From: Owenia fusiformis
Taxonomy: Eukaryota; Annelida; Polychaeta; Sabellida; Oweniidae
Reading direction: 5' to 3'
Assembly: GCA_903813345.2 (NCBI GenBank)
Contig: CAIIXF020000007.1
Span: 32,165,564 to 32,229,563 of the forward strand
DNA length: 64,000 nt
Under the pieces are notes generated by a model that was not told the DNA's origin, did no database searches, and was given only the letters and a program-made list of their open reading frames with translations. This document shows, piece after piece, positions 38,150 through 46,997 of this stretch. The first letter of the stretch is position 1. Each line of letters begins with the position of its first letter. The translations under genes and the position numbers were made by a program.

Positions 38150-38400
38150 TGGCATTTTTACATACGAAATATATTGCAAATATCATAAAATAACACCTAT
38201 AAGAAAGGCCACCATTTTCAAAATGGTTGATCACTAGCTAAGTTGTCATCAGAAGTAATATGCTTTTAAGTAGCCACATATAAAATTCTTAAAAGATTGC
38301 CATTGCTGGCCATTTTTTAAAATGGCCGCTTACTTCTCAAAATGTCATAAGACAGTATGCAATCCTTACGAGTATTCGCATATCAAATATGAACAAAATC
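38150..38400. repeat. GCCATTTT-palindrome repeat, left portion
   Basis: Units built around GGCCATTTTTTAAAATGGCC and CATATCAAATATGAACAAAA TCGCT. The same units resume at 43870 after the retrotransposed insert, so this array was the insertion target. Confidence 0.85.
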
Positions 38401-38429
38401 GCTGTATTACTTTTTTTTTCTTTTTTTTT

Positions 38430-40137
38430 ACAGATTAATAATTATTTACATTTATTTCAACCTAACATATTACAAAACAAATGCATTCAAAAGCATACAA
38501 AAATACATGCAATTTCTACAAATACATAGAACATTTTAATATATAGAGCTTCACCAAAAAAACAACATATTTATGATATAAATTTTTTAATAAATTGATC
38601 TAAATAATGATTTTAGCCATGTTACAATTTTACCCATGTTGAATATATTGTGTAACCTATAATAGTAAGTACATGTATTAAATTTCTAAATGCTATAATA
38701 TCACTTTCCATGCAATAAAAACCCAGAATAAAATGTTTCCAGAGTATTTTACATTTCAATATTTTTTCCACATCTTTCCATAGTGTTTCTACTAGCTTAC
38801 ATTCAAAAATAAGACGTTTTGCATTTTGAATTATAATTACATTTTGAACAATTTTGGTTAATATTAGAGTTCCATCTACATATCTCACTTCCACATGCTA
38901 AAATGTTGTGAAGTAATTTAAAGTTTAATTCAGCATACTTTTTGTATTTCATGTTTGTTATTTTCAAGGGATATATTTTATCATAAAACGTTTTATCACG
39001 AGGAATACTAAAGATATTACTCCAATGTTTTTCTAAAAGATTTCGTTCTTGTTTACTTTTTATCAATATATCATATAGCATATTTGTTTTCATCTCTTCT
39101 AATTTAATCCATTTATTATTTCCTAAAAGGACAGTTTTCCTATATTTTATGTTTGTGTATTTTACTTTTGTAGTATCATACTTATTCATCACATTTGACA
39201 GGTTTTTATAAGAATGTATACTATCATCCAATTTCTTTTGTTAACAAGTTTGTTTTTTATATAGTTTTCATTATAGAAGGTTCCATTTTCATCATAGAAA
39301 TCTTTAACATATATAAATCCACTATTTATCCATTTTATGTTGTGTACCACTTCATTTTTAATTTTAAAATATTCATTTAGCCAAAATATTTCTCCTATTA
39401 GATTTTGATCATTTCTAGTTTTACATTTATAAAAGCTAAAAAGATTTCTCTATAAAACAATGGCATAGGCAGTTTTGTATCTTTGGTAAAATGTGTTTTT
39501 ATAAAATCATCAATTTTAAAACCACACTGTTTGATATAATATTTTGGAATATCAATCCATGATGTGTCATCATCTTGTATTCTTTTCACCCAACTTGCTT
39601 TTAATGACATTATCTTTGTTTCAACGTCTATTAAGCCCAAACAACCATTTTTAATTTTTAATATTGTAGTTTTTCTTTTGATTCTATTTTTCTTCCAAAT
39701 AAAATTATAAATGATTGAGTTTACTTTTTTGACAATTCTTTCGGGGACATCAAGGATAGAAAAGTTGTATACTAGTTTTGAGATTCATAATATATTGATA
39801 ATCTGTACTTTACCAAATAGAGAAAGTTTTCTTTTTTTCCAAGATTCGAACAGTTTTTCAAATTCTAAGATTTTGGGGTTCCAATTTAGCTCTGCACATT
39901 TTTCTTTGTTATTGCCAATATAAATACCTAAGGTTTTAATTGGTTCATTTGTGAATTTAATATTTTCAAAGTATTCATCGTTTTGCTTTTTGAAATTACC
40001 TAGTGCTATGCCAATTGTTTTTTCAAGATTGAGACATAGACCACTTACTTCCGAAAATGTTTTTATTTCTGTTAATGCATGTGAGATTGATTCTTTGTTT
40101 TCTAAAATTAATGTCGTGTCATCTGCATGTTGAATTT
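38430..40137 (-). pseudogene. L1/Tx1-like retrotransposon fragment (RT end to 3' end)
   Basis: The minus strand opens inside the reverse transcriptase at HADDTTLIL (40118-40129, the YADD-type active site) and runs through LCLNLEKTIGIALG, LGIYIGN, ESWKKRKLSLFGKVQIINIL, LVYNFSI, and GLIDVETKIMSLKASWVKRI. The usual C-terminal region follows (HWSNIFSIPRD, then Cys residues in NQNCSKCNYNSKC). In-frame stops (for example TGA after QIINIL) and frame changes show decay. The 3' end has a long A tail. The order of motifs is that of L1-clade ORF2. The 5' two thirds are absent. Confidence 0.85.
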
Positions 40138-40347
40138 ATTTTATTATTATTATTATTTATTTATTCAGTAAGCTAAGTTTTGAAATACATACAATGAGCG
40201 GGTGACACAAATTGTGTATATTCCCGACAGGGTGGTAAGTTGCCTACATAGAAACAGAGGGGGATCTGTTTGTGTGCAAATGCTTGTAATGGATGGTAAA
40301 TGAATTGTGTGTCATAGAGCCCAAAATATAAAGTATACGAATGATAA

Positions 40348-40782
40348 TCAATTATTGACAAAGTACTTTTTCAGTTCTCTTTTCATGATGTGAACACTTC
40401 GAGAAGATTTAATCTTGTTTGGTAATTGATTCCAAATTGTTGGTGCCGTGAAAGTTAACATTGAAATGCCATAGTTCGTCCTTACTTTAGGTTTATCATA
40501 AGAATCCTTGTTTCTGGTATTGTGATCATGTCTCGCCTGGACCATTTTGAAAAAGTTAGGAAAAATTTTCTGGTAGTTATCAAGCTTATTTATCCATTTA
40601 TACATGAATAAACATTTCTGTTGTTTGTGTATGTCAAAAATATTCAAAAGGTTTAACTGTTTGAATAATGGTAGGGAATGAGCCCTATAAACGCTGTTTG
40701 TTGCAATGCGGGTGAATTTCTTTTGCACAATATATAGGGAATTTAATGAACTACATGTTTCACCCCAAATAACATTGCCATA
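40348..40782 (-). pseudogene. Reverse transcriptase ORF, C-terminal part beyond the insertion
   Basis: This continues the RT frame exactly if the mariner-type element and one TA copy are disregarded: the junction falls within a Tyr codon after SHLI. It reads VQKKFTRIATNSVYRAHSLP, KCLFMYKWINKL and HDHNTRNKDSYDKP, and ends WNQLPNKIKSSRSVHIMKRE, stop at 40348-40350. The H-x-x-x-TR-N and IWNQLP motifs are common at the end of CR1/Jockey-type proteins. Confidence 0.88.
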
Positions 40783-41880
40783 CGAGGGGTGATCAATAAG
40801 TAATGGACGCTTTTTTACATAGATACTTTTTATTGACCAATCCCTTTGATTTTCCTACCAGTGAAGCATCATTCAATTATCTATCAATTCTGAAGATTTG
40901 AAGACAAAATATGTAATACATGTTGATATATCCTTATTTCCGTGAAGGAGGTACAGGTACCCCGGGACCGACATTTACGTCACATATTCAGTTTTTAGCC
41001 AGTTTGGTAAATTTGAGTTAGATTTGAACTTTTTATATGCAACAAGTGTTGTATTGGTTGAATTTTTTTGCTGACTGGTAACACATAAACAAAAAGTATT
41101 GTAATGTCAGAGTGTTGTATGGAAGGGGTTTGCAGGTCAATTTGAGAAAGCATTGTGGAAGAAAGGGGTTGTGATAGAAGGGAACACCCTACTCCATATG
41201 GTCAATGCACCTGCCGATAGATCCCAAAATGTTCAGAAAACAATATACCTGGACCTCAAAGTTGAGCCCTTGGCCAATGCACTATATTGTCCACATCTGC
41301 TCACATGTGACTTGTTTATTTCTATATACTACTTATTTCTATAGAGAAAGAGAGGTTAGAGACATATGGAGACGCAGGATTATTAACATTGATTAAATAA
41401 AACAACCCATGCAACTGTATCTTGCTACCATGTCAGAGAATGGATTCAGCCTTGTCTTACAATCTTGAGTTAAGAGGATGAGGAATTGTGTACATGTAGC
41501 ACTTGATGGAACCTATTTAGAGGGCCCTACGGAATGAATGTGGCATGAATACCACAAAGTGATGATAAAATATTCAAAATCAACTATGGCATAACAAAAT
41601 GGGGTAATTCATGACCATAATGGTTTGTTTTGTTCAGCCTGCATTCAACTGCATTGCATGTTAAATATCTTCAGAATATGTGACGTAAATGTCGGTCCCG
41701 GGGTACCCGTACCCCCTTCACAGAAATGAGGATATATCAACATGTATTATATATTTTGTCTTCAAATCTTCAGGGCTGATAGATAATTGAATGATGAATC
41801 ACTGGTAAGAAAATCGAAGGGATTGGTCTATAAAAAGCATCTGTGTAAAAAAGCGTCCATTACTTATTGATCACCCCTCG
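40783..41880. mobile_element. Non-autonomous mariner-type element with 208-bp TIRs
   Basis: Ends CGAGGGGTGATCAATAAGTA (40783) and its inverse (41880), flanked by TA at 40781-40782 and 41881-41882. The inverted arms run about 208 bp (to about 40990 and from about 41673), with few differences. 1,098 bp in total. The interior keeps a mariner transposase remnant on the plus strand. The element sits inside the reverse transcriptase frame of the retrotransposon. Confidence 0.93.
41153..41344 (+). pseudogene. Mariner transposase remnant
   Basis: The frame includes NAPADRSQNVQKTIYLDLKV, then EPLANALYCPHLLTCDLF. This lines up with the mariner catalytic segment HDNAPxHxS ... LPHPPYSPDLxPCDxxLF. The first HD is lost (MVNAPAD) and the YSPDLAPCDYF box has changed (YCPHLLTCDLF), so key acidic residues are missing. 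Only this C-terminal portion is left between the long inverted ends. Confidence 0.8.
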
Positions 41881-41882
41881 TA

Positions 41883-43853
41883 TATAAGATGGGAATATAT
41901 AAGTGAATAATAGATACTCATAAAACCGCTGATATTCAACAGTTGTTTAACTCTATATAAAATACCAATTGTCCTAGAAATTTTTGCATTAACAGAAGCA
42001 ATATGCCGTTTCCAGTTCAAATGGTTATCTATTGTTATTCCAAGAAAGTTAATATGATCAACTTGTTCAAGTTGTTTGTCATTTAGATAGATTTTTATAT
42101 TATTTGCATTAAATCTTTTTTGTCTTGAGGAAAAAATGATATATTTTGTTTTATTAGCATTGAGTGATAATTTGTTTGTGACCAGCCATTCCTCAATATG
42201 TTTGAGTTCAGTGTTTAAAGTTTCTGTCAGGTCATGTAGATTTTTGCCTTTGATCAATAAATTAGTATCATCTGCAAATAAGACGAAAAATAGTGTCGGA
42301 GAAGAAAGATAAATATCATTAATATATAATATAAAAAACAGGGGTCCCAAAATTGAGCCTTGAGGAATACCGCAAGTGTTAAACTCACGATTAGAGATTG
42401 TTTCCTCATATAAAGTTTGCTGAAATCTATTTTTAAAATAACTTTTTATCCAGTCAAGAGCAACACCACGTATACCATAATATTGAAGTTTGTCAAATAG
42501 TATGTTATGATCTATTGTATCGAAAGCTTTGGAAAAGTCAATGAATAATCCTATTGTAAATTCACCATCATCGATAGATTTTCTGATCTTTTCAATAAAT
42601 GTTAACACACCCATGAAAGTTGATCTCTTTTCCCTAAATCCAAATTGATTAGTATACAAAATGTCAATGATATCTATAAACTTTGTTATTCTTTTATGCA
42701 TTATTTTTTCCAAAATTTTTGAAAAAACAGGTAATACAGATATTGGCCGATAATTGGTGAAAAAATGTTTGTCATCTTTTTTATAAATCGGTATAACTTT
42801 AGCAATTTTAAGTTGGTCCGGAAAAACTCCGTTTGAAATGGATAAATTAAAAATATGCATTAGAGGCTGATATAGAACAAAACCGCATTCTTTCATAATA
42901 AAAGGTTTAAAATCATCATGACCTGCAGCAGAAGGTTTTAAATTAGAAATTATTTTTTGTAGTTCGTTAACATCAACTGGGTCTAAAAAAATTGAAGAAG
43001 CCTGTTGACCTAATGTTTGCATAAAATCTAAAGGTTTTTTATCTGACTTTGGAATTTTGGCAGCTAATTTTTCTCCAACTTTTACAAAGAAATTATTAAA
43101 CTGATTAGCTATATCCTGCTTGTTGGTTATTTTCACATTATTTTGAATGAAGAAGTCTGGAATGTTATTATTTTTATTCTTTCTTTGAAGTATCTCATTA
43201 ATTATTTGCCAATTTGCCTTTATGTTGCCTTGATTCAGTTTAAATTTGTTATTATAATATTGCTTTTCAGATAATTTAATTGTACTTTTTAGTTGATTTG
43301 CATAAGTTTTATATTGTTTTTTATTTTGATCTGTGGGATTTCGAAGATATTTCTTGTATAGTTTGCTTTTATATCTAATTGACTTAAGTATGGCTGACGT
43401 AATCCATGGCTTTTGATTATTATTGTATAGTTTAATTGTGATCTGTTTTAATGGGAAACATTCGTCATAAAATTCTGATAGTTTTTCCTCAAATTTATTA
43501 TAAGATTCATTAGCATCATTAAAATTTGTAATGTCGATCCAAGATTCGTTAGAAAGAATTTCTTTAAATCTTAAAATGCTTTCATCAGTATATTTTCTAA
43601 TAGACCTTTTCATGAATGTGGTTTTGTTAACAGGTTTATTGGAAACAGCAAATATTGGGAAATGATCTGATATGTCATTGTATATAATTCCGCATAAGTC
43701 AACTTTAGAATCATTAGTAAAGATGTTATCTATGAGAGTGGCTGTAGTAGAAGTTACTCTAGTTGCTTTATATATTACAGGAATAAGGTTATATGAAGAC
43801 ATAATGTTGTAAAAGTTTTCAGTATTTTCATGTTCAACAGATTTAAAAATCAC
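41883..43853 (-). pseudogene. Reverse transcriptase ORF, main part (interrupted)
   Basis: About 655 codons open. Order: endonuclease C-terminal motifs (IDNIFTN, DISDHFPIF), a linker, then RT blocks YRPISVLPVFSKILEK, QFGFREKRSTFMGVL, LFIDFSKAFDTIDHNIL, GIPQGSILGPLFFILYINDI and the catalytic FADDTN (42267-42278), then LGITIDNHLNWKRHI. There is no true ATG at the upstream end: the frame enters from the truncated 5' side with a GTG codon at 43853. The coding sequence runs into the mariner-type element at 41881, where a stop follows. The rest resumes at 40782. The clade is CR1/Jockey by motif style; the subfamily is uncertain. Confidence 0.9.
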
Positions 43854-43869
43854 CTTTGTTTCTTTTTTG

Positions 43870-44690
43870 CTCTATTACTTTATGAGTTATAATAAAAATG
43901 TAAAATAACACACATAAAAATGGTGGCCATTTTTCAAAATGGCCGACTACTCCCCAAAGTTTAATTAGACAATGTGCCATGCTTAAAGTATTCACATATC
44001 AAATATGAGCAAAATTGCTCCAATATTTTTCGAGTTATAGTAAAAAATGTAAAGAAGACAGCCATTTTTTAAAATGGCCACTTACTATGTGAAGTGTCAT
44101 GAGACAGTGTGCTAGGCTCATGAGTATTCACATATCAAATATGAACAAAATCGCTCCAATACTTTTCAAGTTATAGTAAAAAACGTAAAAATGGTGGCCA
44201 TTTTTCAAAATGGCCGCCTACTACCAAAAATGTCATTAGACATTGTGCCATGCTTAAAGTATTCACATACCAAATATGAACAAAATCGCTCTACTACTTT
44301 TCAAGTTACAGCAAAAATCGAAAAATGACGTGCAAAGGCAGCCATTTTTCAAGATGGCTGCCATGTATATCTTCTATATTTACATTTCTAGCTTAATCAA
44401 TGTCCTATATAACTTTTTTACATTTAAAACATATTGCTATTACAGTTTTATATGCAGTACCTAAATAATGGTAAAATCGGCACTAAAATGGCCGCCATTT
44501 TTAAATGAGCGGCCATTTTGAAAATCGGTTTTCGAGCAGAACTTCTACCTCCATTGGGTATATGTGTACAAAATATGAACAAAATCGGGCCAACGGTATT
44601 TGAGTTATTGCCCGGACGGATGGACGTACGTACAAATGGACGGAGGCGTTCCCTATATCCCTCCGAACTTCGTTCGATGGGATAATTAGG
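43870..44690. repeat. GCCATTTT-palindrome repeat with GGACGGA tail
   Basis: About four units of roughly 150 bp: a palindrome-like GGCCATTTTTCAAAATGGCC, then a TGTCATTAGACATTGTGCCA type stretch, then CATATCAAATATGAACAAAA TCGCTCCAATACTTTT. The array ends in TTGAGTTATTGCCCGGACGG ATGGACGTACG and TCGTTCGATGGGATAATTA. The same ending occurs in reverse at 33515-33575 and in a relative at 62125-62215. Confidence 0.85.
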
Positions 44691-44918
44691 AGGTGTTCAG
44701 ATTTCAAGGTTTTTTTAACATGGGAGTCAATGAGATGAAAAAATGGGACCGAAAAAAAGTGTTCAAATTGGAAGGTGTTCGGATTAGCCAGGTGTTCGGA
44801 TATACAGGTTCTACTGTATTAAAAAAACAACTTAATATTTTGGATTTCTATATGGGTTTTATATTTATCATTCAATATAACTAAAGATATAAAAAGAAAG
44901 GGACATATGGACTAAAAA

Positions 44919-45119
44919 GACAAGTCTCAGTTTGGAGAATGAAGTTCATCAGTCTTCAGAACTAATATTTTTCATGAAAAATATAGAAATAACACCCAAA
45001 AAATTAAATTATGGATATTGAAAAGAGGACATTTAAATATGTAAACATATCAAAATTGTCCAAAGCAGAAGTAACGTGCAGTAGACTGAGGAACTTCATT
45101 CTCCAAATCGAGACTTGTC
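44919..45119. repeat. 37-bp inverted repeat
   Basis: The arm at 44919-44955 (GACAAGTCTCAGTTTGGAGA ATGAAG...) is matched in inverse at 45083-45119 with few mismatches, about 127 bp apart. Possibly the ends of a small unclassified element. Confidence 0.75.
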
Positions 45120-45424
45120 ATTTGCATATGAAATCATATGATGTATATAATATAATATCACCTATAGGCAAGTTTTCATAAAATATCTACTTTCAACATA
45201 TACTATACTAGTACTACAAGAGGGCCGATCTTAAAACACTACCCATGTATAAAAATATTTTACCTTACACGCTAAAACACACATAATATAAAGTTCTTTA
45301 GAATACATACATACATAATACATCATGTTAATGTAAAATATCATTTAGAGTTTCAGAATATAGTGCTATATTAGATACAAAAACTATAATATTAGGCTAC
45401 ATATATAGGCACATTTTATATTGC

Positions 45425-45472
45425 ATATATACCCTCTGTTCTGCCTTTGTATGTGGAACAGAGGGTATATAT
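45425..45472. repeat. Perfect 17-bp hairpin
   Basis: ATATATACCCTCTGTTC at 45425-45441 and its exact inverse at 45456-45472, with a 14-nt loop. No neighbouring gene explains it. Confidence 0.85.
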
Positions 45473-46140
45473 AACCTATTAACTCATTTTTTGATTATTA
45501 TTATTTTATTATGAGATTCAAATAAGAAAATATAAGTAACAAATGTTAGATATAATATATAAGAATCAATACATGTTTCAAATACAATTACTTTACACGG
45601 TCAATACAGACGACAAGATGTGTTTTCCTGAGTGTTACCCCATATGAGAAAGTAATAGGTAATAGGCATCAATGATATGAATGCTGTTTGAATGTTACAA
45701 CTTGTGCGTATTTATACCTCAGTCACATTTGATCTACGGCAAACGTACGGCAGCCATAGCATCCCAAATTTCAGAGAAATATGCAGCATAAAGTATAGGG
45801 TTAAGTAGTAGGATGTTGATTTTCTATATCAATTTTGTGAAGCCTCGTAAAGCAAATGTGACCCAGGCTTTACCAGCAAACTACACAAAAATTAGTGTTT
45901 CCAGCTGGGAATCCAGCTCACAATTAAATGTTTGGCACACAGAGTACCCTGATAGTTTATGACAATGTCAATGTATCCCTTTAGCGACACATTGGAAGTA
46001 TGACATCTGATATGTCATGTTTTCTTGTGTCACAATTATGTGTAAGTCCATCAATCTATAGCATACTGTGTTAATCCTAATCAATTCAACTCTTCAAAGC
46101 TAATTGTAATCCTTGTAAAGGTTGTAATCCAACAATTACA

Positions 46141-46838
46141 AGTCTCTAATTCATAATATCAGTTACGTAAAAGTCTCTAATTCTTAATATCAGTTACATA
46201 AAAGTCTCTAATTCATAATATCAGTTACATAAAAGTCTCTTATTCATAATATCAGTTACATGTACATACTAGCCTCTAATTCATAAAATCAGTTACATAC
46301 TAGCCTTTAATTCATAATATCAGTTACATACTAGCCTCAAATTCATAATATCAGTTACATACTAGTCTTTAATTCATAATATCAGTTACATACTAGTCTT
46401 TAATTCATAATATCAGTTACATACTAGTCTTTAATTCATAATATCAGTTACGTAAAAGTCTCCAATTCATAATATGTTACATACTAGCCTCTAATTCATA
46501 ATATCAGTTACATACTAGTCTTTAATTCATAATATCAGTTACATACTAGCCTCTAATTCATAATATCAGTTACATACTAGTCTTTAATTCATAATATCAG
46601 TTACATACTAGTCTCTAATTCATAATATCAGTTACATACTAGTCTCTAATTCATAATTTCAGTTACATACTAGCCTCTTATTCATAATATCAGTTACATA
46701 CTAGTCTTTAATTCATAATATCAGTTACATACTAGTCTCTAATTCATAATATCAGTTACATACTAGTCTCTAATTCATAATTTCAGTTACATACTAGCCT
46801 CTTATTCATAATATCAGTTACATACTAGTTTCTAATTG
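46141..46838. repeat. 31-bp minisatellite overlapping the SLC5 stop codon
   Basis: About 22 units of 31 bp around ACATACTAGTCTCTAATTCA and TAATATCAGTT. The last unit (46811-46838) contains the final codons and TAA (46818-46820) of the SLC5 gene on the minus strand, so the 3' UTR of that gene runs into the array. Confidence 0.93.
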
Positions 46839-46997
46839 TAGAGAGTGGCTAGATGATGCTGATATATGACTGACATTGTCTTGGCTGGTTTTATGGTTGG
46901 GTAAACCTGACTGTGTTTCACTACCAAATAAGGCCTCATTTTCAGCACCATTGGCACTAGGTTGGTCAATCTTTTTCATGTCATTAATGTCATTCGG
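46818..46997 (-). CDS. SLC5 last coding exon (cytoplasmic tail)
   Basis: Phase 0 acceptor (TTTCAG on the minus strand), then 59 codons and TAA. Reads [59 protein letters not shown]. Hydrophilic, with no membrane segment. The end E-T-S-M fits a class I PDZ ligand (x-T-x-hydrophobic); human SLC5A8 also ends in a PDZ ligand. The final codons lie in the 31-bp repeat. Found by extending from the previous exon. Confidence 0.75.
   Translation of the reverse strand, partial: PNDINDMKKIDQPSANGAENEALFGSETQSGLPNHKTSQDNVSHISASSSHSLQLETSM

Larger units (their letters stand above)
40138..43866 (-). mobile_element. CR1/Jockey-like non-LTR retrotransposon, 5'-truncated
   Basis: Minus-strand non-LTR element lacking its 5' end. 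It begins within the endonuclease (ATLIDNIFTN, YNDISDHFPIF) and carries a complete reverse transcriptase and C-terminal region, then a 3' tail of AATAA/AAT repeats (plus-strand TTATTATT at about 40136-40166). It is split by a mariner-type insertion at 40783-41880. Apart from that insertion the reading frame is open throughout, so the copy looks young. Confidence 0.9.
38401..43880 (-). mobile_element. Single retrotransposed insertion joining two non-LTR elements
   Basis: Flanked by a 12-bp target duplication with one mismatch: GCTGTATTACTT at 38401-38412 and GCTCTATTACTT at 43869-43880. Between these, on the minus strand, in 5' to 3' order: a 5'-truncated CR1/Jockey-like element (about 43866 to 40138) ending in its own AATAA-rich tail, then a 5'-truncated L1/Tx1-like element (about 40137 to 38430), then a poly-A tail (plus-strand T run at 38411-38429). 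No second target duplication is seen at the 40137 junction, and no L1 5' half exists on the far side of the CR1-like part. This fits template switching during one reverse transcription event, though a nested insertion plus deletion is possible. Confidence 0.7.
36793..44816. mobile_element. Tigger/pogo-like DNA transposon carrying nested insertions
   Basis: The left end CAGTAAAACCTGTCTAATCC (36793) and the right end, whose inverse is CAGTAGAACCTGTATATCCG (44816), are inverted repeats of the pogo/Tigger type. Both are flanked by TA (36791-36792 and 44817-44818). GTTCAAATTGG-AGGTGTTC motifs follow inside each end. Span 8,024 bp. Removing the retrotransposed insert (about 38413-43868) leaves about 2.6 kb, a usual Tigger size. 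The only coding trace is a 57-residue minus-strand frame near the left end; the rest is repeat-rich. Confidence 0.8.

Noticed and set aside
39195-40133. Plus-strand open frames rich in Phe, Ile and Leu
   Set aside because: Antisense of the L1-like ORF2 relic, whose Lys/Asn/Glu-rich codons read as hydrophobic residues on the other strand.
46141-46838. CRISPR-like spaced repeats
   Set aside because: Head-to-tail 31-bp units without unique spacers, in an animal genome; a minisatellite.
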